Assembly (NCBI GenBank): GCA_019649035.1
Contig: BMAT01001472.1
Span: 3,221-27,907 of the forward strand
Direction: 5' to 3'
DNA: 24,687 bases
From: Elysia marginata
Lineage: Eukaryota; Mollusca; Gastropoda; Plakobranchidae
In this document: positions 1 through 11,017 of the stretch, piece by piece
How the letters are laid out: each line of letters begins with the position of its first letter
Position numbering within the stretch: the first letter of the stretch is position 1
The notes under the pieces: model-generated
Databases searched by the model: none
The model's input: the letters and a program-made list of their open reading frames with translations, nothing else
What the model was told of the DNA's origin: nothing
Program-made: the position numbers and the translations under genes

Positions 1-618
1 GTATACATTAGTTAATACAGTGATTTTGAGTGATAGTAGAGACCTTAAAAACGATAGCGTATGACTTAATAACACCCATAGGAAGCAAGGATTTTACAGC
101 AGACAATTGGCTGATGGGCCCCGTTAGTCCATCAGCCGTCATAGATTTTCTCCCCTATGAGCTTTGTCCTCCTGAGTGGGCTCGTAGTACATGAAATCTA
201 GTTTCTCAAGAACTGGACCATTAACTACTAAGATATTCTCAGTTTTATAACATGAAAATGCATGTACTAGACAAGATTATGCAGATAATGTCAGAGTATA
301 TCAAATCTTTTTTGGGAAAACATTGTCTGAAGAGAGATTTTTGTGATGCCCTGTTTCCATTGCCTTTTGTCACTTTTTCCAATTGTTCTTTGAAGTCTCA
401 GCAGAAAATCTTTATATTCAAACTTGTTCTCTTTTCTACACCTCCCTTTTTTTAAGAGCCATGATTAATGATTGCATACCACATGCATTGACATTTTTTT
501 CAAGTCGTTGTCATTGCTGTACTTGAATAAAATGAAAGATTCCAATTTCATGTTTGGGAATTAACTAAGGGTTTGAATGTCAATTTTGAAAATTCAATCT
601 TCCTCACTTAATTACCAG
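1..618 (+). other. Intron upstream of the first visible FN3 exon (partial)
   Basis: AT-rich non-coding sequence ending in a pyrimidine-rich stretch and the acceptor ATTACCAG just before the first FN3 codons. The short open frame at 252-455 has no recognisable protein features and no splice context. I see no other gene, RNA or repeat here. Confidence 0.7.
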
Positions 619-726
619 CGCCAGGTTCTCCACCACAAGATGTCAGGGTCACAATGGCAGGTGACGACCCGACCTCAGCCCTTATCACATGGCGACCTCC
701 AGAACTGAACCACGGGAATATCACAG
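619..726 (+). CDS. FN3-domain protein, visible exon 1: first half of FN3 domain A
   Basis: This exon encodes the N-terminal half of a fibronectin type III domain, an extracellular or adhesion-type beta-sandwich module. The visible residues start PGSPPQDV and contain the hallmark Trp in ITWRPPE, which marks FN3 strand B. The acceptor is AG at 617-618; a second AG at 623-624 would shorten the exon by six bases in frame. The donor is ACAG|GTGAAA, with GT at 727-728. Length is 108 nt with phase 1 at both ends. The split Gly codon joins exactly to the next exon and gives NITG-YQIYY, the normal continuation from strand B to strand C. Earlier exons lie outside the window, so the full protein and its name cannot be determined. 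The FN3 assignment is firm; the acceptor choice is less so. Confidence 0.9.
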
Positions 727-2464
727 GTGAAAAAAATATTACAGTCCTGTGCAGATATGTTGAACCCAATAGGAAAAAAGTTAACTTTCAACTATCCAAA
801 TATAGAGTTATCATTATATATATTACAAAAGAAATACGGTACTTGGTAATCTGAATTTAGTTTTGAGTTAAGTAAATATTTCAATCGTCCAGTTTCAAAT
901 TTTGCAATCTGGACACCAGGCACTGTAATGTGGTTTGATGAGAGAGAAAGGACAGCTTCTTGTCTGTCATTTTTTTAAATCGTAGCTTAGAAAGTTTGAA
1001 ATTTAACTTTTTAAACATATTGTAATAATAGCTGGTAGGAAAAAGTCAAATTGTAACAGTCATAAAGTATATAAATGTTTTGCATTCTGTCCAAATGAGT
1101 CGTAAGTTGAATGGCTTAGTTTTGAGATATAGACATTTAAAGTTTAGTACGTGTGCATCTGTAAAAATTTTATTTTTTTACATGTTGGCGCCTAAAACCA
1201 GTTCTTAACAATTTTCACAACTAATTCATGTTGAAATTTCATATTTCATGTGTTTATTTTTAATTGGTATGGTTGCAAAGGCCTCAACATCTTTGAAGTT
1301 GTCTAAACTTTAGGTGCTAATTTCTCCTTTTTCTGGGATTTCACAAGTCCTAATCCTGCCGACTTCAAACGGCTATAGCTTCATACAGAAACACGATAGA
1401 GCAGCTCTGTTTGCTGCATAAGGAAGTGGAGAAAATGAGTGCTTCTTAAATATCAATATCTGACTACCTTCCAATTCTGACTTAAGACTCATTTTGACTG
1501 GTTGGAAGGCAAATGTGTAATGCACTCACAAATTTAGTCGACTTGTGTTGATATATAAGTTGCAACAATGAACATTTTCTGGCAAAGGGCCAAAATTTAA
1601 AAAAAAATTTTTCTTGGTTTGCATAAAAAGATTTATGATATTGTTTGCCATCTTTAGTCTTAAAACCATTGAAATGATGTCTGGAAATGAGGCAACCAAC
1701 TTGGGGACTGGTGGATTATCTCTTTAGATATTTTTTAAACAGGAAATTTTAGATGGAATTTTTCTTTTTTTCTTTTTTTTTAGAATTCCTTTTACTTGTC
1801 CCCAATCCCTCAAAAGCAAAACTTAAAATATTATCATTATATTAAAATTGTCCCTTTTTTTCCACCGTACTTAAGGACTTTTCAGGAACTTTCAATCTTA
1901 ATATCTGTAATTGTCAAAACTCTTCAAGAAGACTTATTTTGTGAGACCTCGACACTGGTACTAGTTTAAGACCAGTCATGTTTGTCCTAGCTAACAAAGA
2001 ACAATATTTTTTGGGCTTACAACTTCACTTTGAAATTGATCAGTATTAAATTTATCTGCGCACAGAAAACAAAATAGGAAAAAAACAGGAGAAATTAATT
2101 AGAACCAGTTCAAGACAGTCAGATTTCTAATGTGCTTTTTTTTTAAATTTTAATTTCTTTGCCAGGACTCTTGTTTTAACCCTAAGTTAAAATGTTGTTT
2201 GATAAAGGCGTTATTGAAATCATGCTGTAAGTCCCTTGCACTGTTGCAACCCTTTAGAGTTGATAGAAAAATTTGATTTAAGGTTACACAACTAATATTT
2301 CCTCACATGAAAGGGAAAAAAAAATTGATTTTTTTCCTCTTTTTTTCTCCCCTGTGTAAACCTGTTAGATTTCCTTGAGTGCATTAGTATAGCAGGAGCC
2401 TACTTATGGTTTTTTAATCTAAGTTGATAATGATAATTATTGATTTTTGTGATATTATCTTCAG
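727..2464 (+). other. Intron within FN3 domain A
   Basis: A 1.74-kb AT-rich intron between GTGAAA and TTCAG. It interrupts the FN3 fold between strands B and C. It holds poly-T runs (for example around 1765-1780 and 2137-2145) and no open frame with protein-like composition beyond the read-through of exon 1. Confidence 0.8.
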
Positions 2465-2650
2465 GTTATCAGATCTATTATGGTACCAAGAAAGGCAAGC
2501 TTTCTGCTCAGGTCAATCTCTCAAGATCTGAGCTATCCTACCGTGTGCAATTTCTGAAACCCCAGAAAAGCTACCACTTCAGCGTAGAGGCTTGGAACAA
2601 GAAAGGTCCGGGGCCACTGGCTGAGCCTGTCAAGTATCGGACACCAAGAG
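2465..2650 (+). CDS. FN3-domain protein, visible exon 2: second half of FN3 domain A
   Basis: This exon completes FN3 domain A. It starts with YQIYYGTKKG (strand C, with the conserved Tyr), continues to the motif LKPQKSYHFSVEAWN, which matches the FN3 L-P-x-x-x-Y-x-x-x-V-x-A-x-N signature, and ends GPGPLAEPVKYRTPRG at strand G. Acceptor AG is at 2463-2464 and donor AG|GTGAAG has GT at 2651-2652. Length is 186 nt, phase 1 at both ends. The open frame reads into introns on both sides, but the reading beyond RTPRG is lysine/isoleucine-rich intron sequence. Joined to the previous exon it gives a domain of about 97 residues, the usual FN3 size. Confidence 0.93.
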
Positions 2651-3241
2651 GTGAAGCCAACACAAAAAATATAACAATTTTTATATTGATCAGTGAAGTC
2701 TGCTTATGTTTAAGTGCCTAGGAACAGCTGATTTTGTTCAAAATATCAGAATTTCAAGTTAAAGGATAGTTGACAAACAAAACTGAATTTTTTCGGATCC
2801 TAGAATAAACGGGAGTTATCCATACATTCAAGATATCAGAGTTTGAGTTAAGTTGACTCCACTGTATCAATTTTGCTTCCCTGGTATGTATATTAAATCA
2901 GGGATGCCAAATCTGTTTTTTTTTTCCTTTTCCATTTTTTTATCCTTTGCAATTTGCTTGTAATTACTATTCTCTACCTATTATCAAAATAGAACAAATA
3001 TTCTAAAATTTACATTTTTTAATGTAAAGTAAGAGGTAGTTCTCAAAATGTGTCTCAAATTTTCGTTTTAAGAAGATCAGGCAAGAGCACCTAGAGAGAG
3101 AGTGGTAGACATGCCACAATTTTGGGATTTGAAATGTTATTTATTTTTAATGATGTAATCTATTTCAAAACATGTATGTTTCTAAAGCTTTATGTATGTA
3201 AGTTACATAAGCTTGCAAAATTTCCTTTTTCAAATCTGCAG
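2651..3241 (+). other. Inter-domain intron between FN3 domains A and B
   Basis: A 591-bp phase 1 intron lying exactly at the boundary between two FN3 domains, the usual arrangement for shuffled extracellular modules. It begins GTGAAG and ends TTTCAAATCTGCAG. Nothing else is recognisable in it. Confidence 0.8.
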
Positions 3242-3346
3242 TAATAGGAAACGCTCCCACAGATGTGTCAATCAGGCCCTCTGAGAACCCGTACAATGCA
3301 GTTGTAACCTGGCAGCCACCAAGCCCTGTTACAAAAAGGATAAAAT
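3242..3346 (+). CDS. FN3-domain protein, visible exon 3: first half of FN3 domain B
   Basis: This exon encodes the first half of a second FN3 domain. The residues include GNAPTDVSIRPSENP and then AVVTWQPPSP, with the hallmark strand B Trp. The layout parallels exon 1 (proline/Asp-Val start, then T-W-x-P-P). Acceptor AG is at 3240-3241 and donor AAAAT|GTAAGG has GT at 3347-3348, a strong splice site. Length is 105 nt, phase 1 at both ends. The exon is too short to stand out as an open frame and was found by splice signals and FN3 pattern. An opposite-strand open frame over 3165-3362 is only its shadow. Confidence 0.9.
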
Positions 3347-4377
3347 GTAAGGCAATGAGCATTTTGTCACTGTGCTGACAAAATAGGTTGTTTTAGATAT
3401 ACACTGCTTTTACATCCGCATATTATTGTGTTCATATTATCATGGCCAATCCTACAAAAGAAAAATAGTTAAAATGTACTTAGCCATTTTTCTCAATTGA
3501 AAAAAAAAAAGGAAGAAACCGCATATTTTATTCAATGGAAGATGCCATATAGTTTTGAGGTGAAATTATTTTGAAACTTTTAAAAATAAGATATCTGCCA
3601 TTTTGCTCAACCATTGACAGTTTGGTTAAACCTGTAAGTCTTTTTACATCATTTTTTTTTGCATGAAATACTCAATCATGCTGAAACTCTGAAGAAGGAG
3701 GAAAAAATTCTTTTACCAATATACGGCTAAGTGTACTTGTATAAGTTACTCATGAACAATGATGTCAATAAAATATCATTAGTAGCATAGGACGAAATAG
3801 ATAACTTATTGTGGTCCACATCTAATTTCTTGGTCAACATGTTAAACAAATATCAATTATTCTAAGCTAATGCAGATCAATGTAAAAACTGTTTCATGAA
3901 CTCAGTATAAATCTGAAGTAAAAGAACAGATATGCTCTATTTACTTTTCCTGATCAGTTCACTTTCTACACAAGTTGAAGGACTAGCTTAGTACTTAAGA
4001 ACACCTTTGAATCAGAAAGAATACATGAAGTTTGTTTATGTTTTTATCAGTTGGATCTAAATTATGGGTCAAATCAAGCCTTGAAAAACAGTTTTACTGA
4101 ACTTCTAATATTTAATTTTTTTCTGAGAACACAGAGAAATGTAGTAATTTTGTATTATGTGTGTGGATAAAATGTAATCTTTTTGAAAAGACATTTTAAT
4201 TTTTTTTTCATGTTGAAATCGGGAAAGTTTTGAGATGATATATCTGCCAAATCTTTACTTTACACCATAAAAAAGGTTATTTGTCTCTCTTCTTTCTCTA
4301 TTTTCTCTCCATCTTTTTATCTTTCTCTCTCCTTTATACCCTTTTCATATTTCCTGCTGTCTTTTCCGTGTTTACAG
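3347..4377 (+). other. Intron within FN3 domain B with long pyrimidine tract
   Basis: A 1.03-kb intron splitting FN3 domain B at the same place in the fold as the intron in domain A. Its last ~100 bases (about 4276-4376) are almost entirely C and T, a very long pyrimidine tract in front of the acceptor TTTACAG. No other gene is seen. Confidence 0.8.
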
Positions 4378-4574
4378 ACTATACCATAACCTACCATACA
4401 GAAGACGGAAAACACCTGACCACGGACCGAGTAGCGGCATCAAACCTCACAACGGTACTGAAGAGCCTCCAAGCCTCCACAACGTATCACATGAGAGTCC
4501 AGGCACATTATCGACGAGGTGCAAGCCCGCACTCAGAGACAGCCAAATACAGCATACCAAAGGAACTTCTTTAA
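4378..4574 (+). CDS. FN3-domain protein, terminal coding exon: second half of FN3 domain B and stop
   Basis: The exon starts with YTITYHTEDGKH (strand C) and carries the FN3 signature LKSLQASTTYHMRVQAHYRR, then GASPHSETAKYSIP (strand G) and KELL before TAA. Acceptor AG is at 4376-4377, phase 1. The split codon T|AC joins with exon 3 as Tyr, giving IKYYTITY. The protein ends almost directly after the FN3 fold, with no transmembrane segment, GPI signal or cytoplasmic tail. The visible product would therefore be secreted, or cytoplasmic if the gene is of the intracellular FN3 type. Upstream exons would decide this. No donor site that would bypass the stop is obvious. I cannot assign a gene name from two FN3 domains. 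Confidence 0.9.
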
Positions 4575-4832
4575 ATATATCAATGCTTTTGCAAAATAGG
4601 ATGAGGTCGTTCACAGCTGTTTACAGCACTGCACTTTTCATTCCAGTATAAATATATACCTCAGTGTTTTTTTTGTTTATTATTGTTTGCCCTTTGTTGT
4701 AGACCTGTGGAAAAGTGTAAATACCACGTTAATTTAGATTTATTTTCTAAGCCTTTACTTTTATATGTTCAAAAATTTCTGACATATTCCAGGAATCAGG
4801 AATCAGTACCAAATGACCAGAAGTCTATAATA

Positions 4833-4838
4833 ATTAAA
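4833..4838 (+). promoter_or_regulatory. Candidate poly(A) signal ATTAAA, FN3 gene
   Basis: The common variant hexamer lies 259 bases after the stop codon and is followed within about 20-40 bases by a U/GU-rich stretch (TTTTTACTTTTTCGTTTGTTGT). Later AATAAA copies at 5453 and 5570 are alternatives. Confidence 0.35.
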
Positions 4839-4910
4839 GACTAGATCTGTTCAATTTTTACTTTTTCGTTTGTTGTAAACTTTCAAAAGAATTATTACCT
4901 CAGACAGATA

Positions 4911-4944
4911 GAAATCCAAAGATATCCAAAGATATCCAAAGATA
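4911..4944 (+). repeat. 10-bp short tandem repeat, about 3 copies
   Basis: The unit ATCCAAAGAT is repeated with period 10, giving AATCCAAAGATATCCAAAG and so on. It lies in the presumed 3' UTR of the FN3 gene. The first copies are exact. Confidence 0.85.
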
Positions 4945-5580
4945 GAAAGTTTACCAGAGTAGTGCGGAAGGTAGGTCGTATTTACAACTGTATTACTTTG
5001 TTTGAAGAAGTCACTGAGGAAAGATGATCATATCACCTTATGGCTAAAGTGTAGTTGTGGTGGACTCCTAAGCATTGGGAAGACTGTAAAAAATCTATAA
5101 GATGAACCATGCAAAAGAAAACAGTTATCTGTTTTGCAAGCTATGCTTCAAATCATTGCTGTAGACTTAATTTGTTATCTGATAAAAAATAATTGCTATC
5201 ATTTTAAAATGCCACATTCAAAGCTGAAAGTATATTTTCTTTTATACAAGCATTTAAAATTTTTAAGGCCTTTACTGGCTAACCATAGAATTTAACTTTT
5301 CTATTTTTGTGTGGTATTATCATTACTTTTTATTTAAAAGTATTACACATTCATTTTTTGTGTCATAATTTCTTCAAGTATACGTTTTAAAAAATGAAGT
5401 TCTTCTTTATACAGCATAGAAATTGGTTGTTATGACACTTCTATCAAATGTAAATAAAACAGCAAGATGAGAATAGGAACTAAACCAATTATATTTACCC
5501 GGCTACCATTTGTTATGTTATTGTACAGATTCACCCACTATTAAATTTGTTTTACATCTTGAGGATTTTAATAAATATTT

Positions 5581-8500
5581 TTCGCTTCCGTTTTACCACC
5601 TGTTAATTGGTAATGGCAGTTGGAAAACACTAGCTTTTTAAAACTGGTTTTACATTTGTGAATTTCTTGAGAATTCAATGGATCTCTCAACAATTTTCAC
5701 TTCTTTTTAACCATAGTTTAATTGGTAAATGCAGCTTGAAAAGGCTAGCTTTCTAAAACAGTTTTTGAAAATTGTTAATCACTTAGAGTTTTGAGGAACC
5801 TTAGATAGAACAGGTTTTTGATCAAGAAAATCTTGAGTCTCGGTTGCAAACATTACAGATTGGACATGGGAAGTTGAAGAGAAGGATATAGACAATACTG
5901 ACACAATAGATTTAAGTCTAGTGTCTAGATAATAGACACAGGTTCTTTATCCATTCAATATTTACTTTTCTCAGGAAGTTGGTTTTTTTTTAAAGTATAT
6001 ACCATGAAGTGTATTATATCAATTGGAAATTGACCCTGCTTTGAAATTGTTTAGATTTTGACTTGTTTTTAACTTGATCAGGGCTGGTGTTTTTTGCATT
6101 CTCTATCAAGAGGATTTTTTAAAATAATGAGGTATGTGCCCCCTTGAAACAGTTATCTCTAAGCATAAAACTATTAGGAAGCCAAAAAAGTTAGGTGTCA
6201 TTACTATCAAATGTAAAATGGTTTAAAATTTGTCCTATTTGGCATAAGCTGTGTCCACAACAGCTATGCAAGTTTTGTTTATCTTTTTAAAAGAGACTCA
6301 GGGTAGTAGTTGTTTAGTTCAACATAACCTGTAATCTGTGCTTAAGTTTTCATGACTTTTTTTTTGTTTTTGTGTTTCAGTTTGTGAAACTATCCTTGCT
6401 TAAGGGCATGTGCGGTCACATAGGGTCAATTTTATTTTATAGTTTTGGCTTAACTGAGCACCTAGGGTGAAATTAGATGTTAAAACTTGAAAAGAATGTA
6501 AAAAAAATTAATTAGGTAACAGCTAACTTATCATGGCCACCATCTTAGTCTTTTTCATTTAATTTATGTTTTCCCCCCAACTTTTTTGTTTTCTTATCTT
6601 ATAGTTTGAAATTTTGGCATGTCAAATCTAACATGTCACAGAAGGATTTTCGGATCAACAAGTATTTCCTCTTGCAGTACTCAAATGAAGTTCAAGCAAA
6701 ATAAAAATTGTTTAGTTTCATAAATGATTTGCCAACTTGGATGATGATAAATAAAAATAAATCAATGTTATGGAAAAGCTCTTCTTTATGTTTGTTATTC
6801 AGGCCTTTAAGAAGACTATGAAAATTTCAGGCTATTTAGGTTTAAAAAAAAGTTTGACTTCTCATTAAAATGGGTAGGTTTTTTTTTTAGAAAACGGCCA
6901 GCAAAGATTACAGCTTCTAAAACTTATAGTGATAGATGGACTGAAAAGCGTGTGGAAAGATGAAACTGCAGCTTTTTACAAGCTTTCTTGATTATGGTTT
7001 TTTTTCTTGGGTTGTTAGGGAAGGCGAGTATACTATTTCCGATGTACAGTCTGCGATTATTTCCTCAAATTTATTAGGGAGTTCTGATAATATTTGAAGA
7101 AAGTTTGTTCAAATTTGCGATTTCAAGGCCAATAGGTATTTCCTAACATGGCTTCTAGGTCCTCTTTCTAGACAAGTCTTTGACACTTCTTGTTTCTTTG
7201 GCAGTCTGCCTTTTCAACCTTCTCTCGATTTTTTTCACAATACATTAAAGAGTTTTTTATGGAACTTTTGCAGATTTAATTTCTTAGAAAGGTTTCCTTC
7301 GTCCAAACTCAGCAAGAACTTGACCTTTTGCATTAACAGTCGAACAAGAAACTTTTCTCGTTCTCTCCAATTTCCATTCTAGAAGAAAGCGTAGATTAGC
7401 AGTGGATTGTACGTTCGACTAGGCCTAGTGTTTGTTTAATTAAAGTAAAGTGAGTGTTGTAAAATTTTCCTCAATTACTTACACTGTGGCGCCATATAGT
7501 TTTGCAAGATGAAAGGGCAAACCTCAGACTGTTTGCACATTTGCCCAGAGAAAGGAGGAGGGCGTGGGGAAAATCATCAGTGCTTGTGTGATGTGAATGA
7601 TTGACAGGGAGGTACTGTCTCAGTGTCTGTCTTGCTGGTCTATCACTGTATCAGTATCACTATCTTAGTTAGGACCATCTGGTTGAGGTATGTGTGTTTG
7701 TATGGGAAGCATCAATTTCATTTGCATTTGCGCAAAGGCGGCCAAGATAAAAACCATGGGTAGCTATAGATTTTTGTTACCAGTGTCAACATGATGCAAA
7801 TAGTTCAAGGGGTCAGTGATAGCTGCTCGAACTTTTTCCACAAAAGAGTGAAAGTCATAAGGGAATCAAAAGAAAATAAGCCGGTGAAATCAAAGTAGTT
7901 CAAAGAAGATTTGGTTTTGAGGGATCAGGATTAGAAGAAATCGTTCTCCACTCTATGAGGAAATTTTTGTTATTTTATTTGCCTGTCATTAGCCGCACAT
8001 GTCCTGAAGTAACAATCCAAAGCCTTGCCAAAAGCATTGTTTTATGCAATTTTTTTATTGCTTGCAATGCTTTGTTTTTTCTTTTTCTTGCCCAAAAGAT
8101 GCATTTAATGTTGATTTACCATAAACTTTCACTTCTTTCTACACTTTGTTTTGGATTCTATTTGAAATCAATGATCTGATTGTTTCTTATTGGTTTTTAT
8201 TTTTGTCAACAATAGGCTGCTTTTGCAGTATTTTTTTCTGTACTTAACTTTTTATTACTTTAAATTAAAGTCAAGCCAAGAAATAAGTAAAAGCAAAAAA
8301 AAAATGCTCATAGGCCTTGACCAAGCAGGAAAAAAAGTTTCTGTGTATTAAAAGTAATTAATTACTCTTTGCTTCAAGCGCTGTCTTTGGTGTTTACAAA
8401 TTTTTTGGCTCTATTATTGAATACATTGATCAAAATGGCACAACTCTGTACCGTTTGCAAAGTTGTTCTTTTTTATATTATATTTAACTTGAAACTCTAT

Positions 8501-10700
8501 AACTTTAATCAAAATAAAAATCAAATATGTTATCTCATAGATATTCATATACACATGACATATTTTTAAACGTTTTATACAACTCTCAGGATTTTAGACA
8601 GCTACAGCTAAATACTTGAACAAATTTGTTACCATGGTTATGTCTTGGGCTGAAAATTAGTCATGTTTTTGCTAGGGATTGTAAAAGTTAATTTACTGTT
8701 TAATTTTAGTTTGTAAGTAAATATTATTTCTTTTTACTGCTCAGGAAGTTTTTAAGTTTTATATTCTCAAATCGTGAATGTAAATTTTAAAATTTGAGAA
8801 ATAAAACGAAAAAGCACACCATTTGAATGCTGGTGGTTTTTTTTGGTTTTGTCTTTTTTTTATTATCTTTATTCACAGTGTTTTAATTAAGTATCTTTTT
8901 CAGAAAAAAAAAATGACATTTCTGCTTTTGAAGACTCCAAATGGAAAAGTCAAACAGGTCATAAATATGCCTGCGGAATTCATTGCTAAATGTAGAAATT
9001 TTGCCTTTTATTTAATTTTTAAGTAAAAGTATGCTGCATTTAGCCTTTGTGTCCTTAATTTTGAGTAATCAAGTGAAAAAAAGTTGTGGCGACTCGCAGC
9101 CCCACAAAATGACAAATGATTTATCTTGTTTTTTCACTGGTTGATAAGGTAAAAAAATTAATGCTTCTGGTTAGATATTTTCTGAAGTCTTGAACAATCA
9201 TCTTTTATATAGGATTAAATTAAAGGTCCTAATTTACAGTTTAAGTAACTTTTTCTTCAAGTTTAACTTTAAAGAGATGAATAAAAAGGGAGAAAAAAAT
9301 TAATATGAATATGTTTGTTGAGCAGTGTGAATGAGTAAAATCTCGGACACTTTAATTCTAGAAAAATTGATGTTTTTAAAATTTCCTCTAACTTTTAAAT
9401 AAAAAAAAAATTAAGATGATTATTGTCTCACATAATTTTGAGAATTTTGTGCACTTTTATACATTTAGAAACCGGGAGCTCATAAAGTGTATTGTTTAAA
9501 ATATCAACGTTTACCAGTATGGAAATTGCAGCATCATACTCATTTGCCTTAGTTGTAGGATATGTGTAAAAGATAAAAAGATTGTTTTCGCAAATTCAGA
9601 GTTAATGCTAAGGCTAGCTTTTCTTATAAAAGAGTGAACACTGTCAGCCAGGAACTAGCCATGTAATGGGTTTTTAGGCCTTATATCGGGTAAGAATTAA
9701 GATAAATTACTTTGTCTGTGGGATAAATAATTCAGAAAGAACTGCCTGATGTTCTTCTTTCTTGGTGCATATTATGAGCAATAAAAACTCAATTTGCACA
9801 CCTCTCCGTTTACACTAATTTTAATATGATACCATATACACTTGTTGAGAGCAGTCTATTGTAAGGTCATTTAGTAGTGGAAAAAAATCTTTTCCATGTC
9901 AGCGGAATGATTCTTATTAACTTGACAGCCATCAAAAGGCTTAAAATCTTGAACTCTTCTCTATAAACTAAAAAATTTATATATACCGCCTATTGTTATG
10001 TCTTTTAAATACATTTTCGTTTTCCGTAAAACCTCAACAGGTAGAAAGGATTTCATTTTTGCACCATTTGTCAATAAGTTTTGAGCAAAGAGACGAAAAT
10101 ATGGGCTGATGGCTCACAAAACGCATGACTAAAATATACCCAAGAATTTCATTTGTATAAAAGCTATGACTCAGCACATATTATTGATTTTCACCCAAAC
10201 AAGGGGATGATTTTATTCATTGATGGTGAAGTGAATTTCATTACCAAAAATTACAATATTAACAACTCGCCATTCCTGAAAGTTCATACAAAGTCTGTTT
10301 ATTGCCATTTACATGATCTGCGTAGCAGTAAAACACAACAGTATAAACTGCCTTGATTCTAAAATGTTTCAAAACTCACAACACTTGCCTTTTCGGGACC
10401 TATTCATTCGTAGATTTTATCCATATAAAGACGACAGGAAATGGGGGATCATATAGATCAAATGATAATGATAGGGACTTCTGCGGCTCTTACTTCATGG
10501 AGAAAACTGAGTATCTTTTTACATCCTATAAATATCGCAGTAGCAGGACCCAGCTGTCTGTGAATTTCCTGAGGGTATGGTACAACATGCATTGCAACGA
10601 GTGCCGAGTGCCCTACTCATCAGTTTGGCTCACACCTGACATGGAATCTATTACCATTGCATCAGTAGTTTACAATTTGCTTGGTTATTATAAATACAAC
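5581..10700. other. Intergenic or long 3' UTR region, no supported gene
   Basis: About 5.1 kb of AT-rich DNA between two convergent genes. Open frames at 7955-8179, 8369-8569 and 8823-9026 are Phe/Leu/Ile/Lys-rich and look like translations of poly-T-rich DNA. I find no splice-bounded exon, tRNA or transposon coding. Features noted are the 115-bp duplication at 5582-5795 and several isolated AATAAA hexamers. A slightly less AT-rich patch is at about 7540-7760, without coding signs. Confidence 0.6.
5582..5795 (+). repeat. Diverged tandem duplication, period about 115 bp
   Basis: Two adjacent copies align along most of their length. Shared landmarks are TTAATTGGTAA (5603 and 5718) and CTAGCTTT (5630 and 5745), each offset by 115. 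Shared flanking pieces include TGCAG or GGCAG followed by TTGAAAA or TTGGAAAA, and AAAACTGGTTTT versus AAAACAGTTTTT. Copies differ at many positions, so the duplication is old. Confidence 0.7.
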
Positions 10701-11017
10701 GGAGATAAGAGAGACAATTATCTGAGTTTATTTCAAATGTCTATAATTATGACCAGATTTGTAAAGTGGAGGTGCAGTTTGAATTTAATTGGCGTCCGTA
10801 TCTGAAAGGATAGTTTCGCTTTGAGTTAAGACCTCAAGACCACTTTCATTCATGATGATTGAAAGCTCAGCAATAGGCATGACAAAGGTTTAACACAAGT
10901 TATCTCGCTGAACGTAATTTCCTTTTAGTATGGAAGACGTCAAGTGCCATTATATGATCTGGCGATTGTTAAGGTTCTCCTCCTTAGGGAAAGGCCAGTA
11001 AGCGAGCATGGTCGCGA
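10701..11017 (-). other. Probable 3' UTR of the minus-strand membrane protein gene
   Basis: Sequence directly after the terminal stop of the minus-strand gene. On the minus strand it contains ATTAAA at 10789-10784 and AATAAA at 10732-10727, both plausible poly(A) signals 230-290 bases past the stop. An open frame on the opposite strand (10353-10805, no ATG at its beginning) overlaps it and is discussed as rejected. Confidence 0.5.
10727..10732 (-). promoter_or_regulatory. Candidate poly(A) signal AATAAA, minus-strand gene
   Basis: The plus strand reads TTTATT, which is AATAAA in the transcript, 286 bases after the stop codon at 11018-11020. ATTAAA at 10789-10784 is an alternative. Other TTTATT copies at 10298 and 10212 lie farther downstream. 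Confidence 0.35.

Larger units (their letters stand above)
4575..5580 (+). other. Probable 3' UTR and polyadenylation region of the FN3 gene
   Basis: Non-coding AT-rich sequence after the FN3 gene's stop. Candidate poly(A) signals on the plus strand are ATTAAA at 4833-4838, followed by a T/G-rich stretch near 4857-4876, and AATAAA at 5453-5458 and 5570-5575. Sequence alone cannot say which is used. A short 10-bp tandem repeat lies at 4911-4944. Confidence 0.5.

Noticed and set aside
3165..3362. A 65-codon minus-strand frame
   Set aside because: It is the opposite strand of FN3 exon 3, which has the FN3 Trp motif and good splice sites.
7955..9026. Small plus-strand open frames rich in Phe, Leu and Ile
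   Set aside because: Composition follows the poly-T-rich DNA, with no start context, domains or splice sites.
10353..10805. A 150-codon plus-strand open frame near the end of the minus-strand gene
   Set aside because: It begins at TTG with no ATG, has no recognisable domain or splice context, and lies opposite the probable 3' UTR. An open frame of this length in AT-rich DNA can occur by chance. Plus-strand transcripts or homologues would change this.
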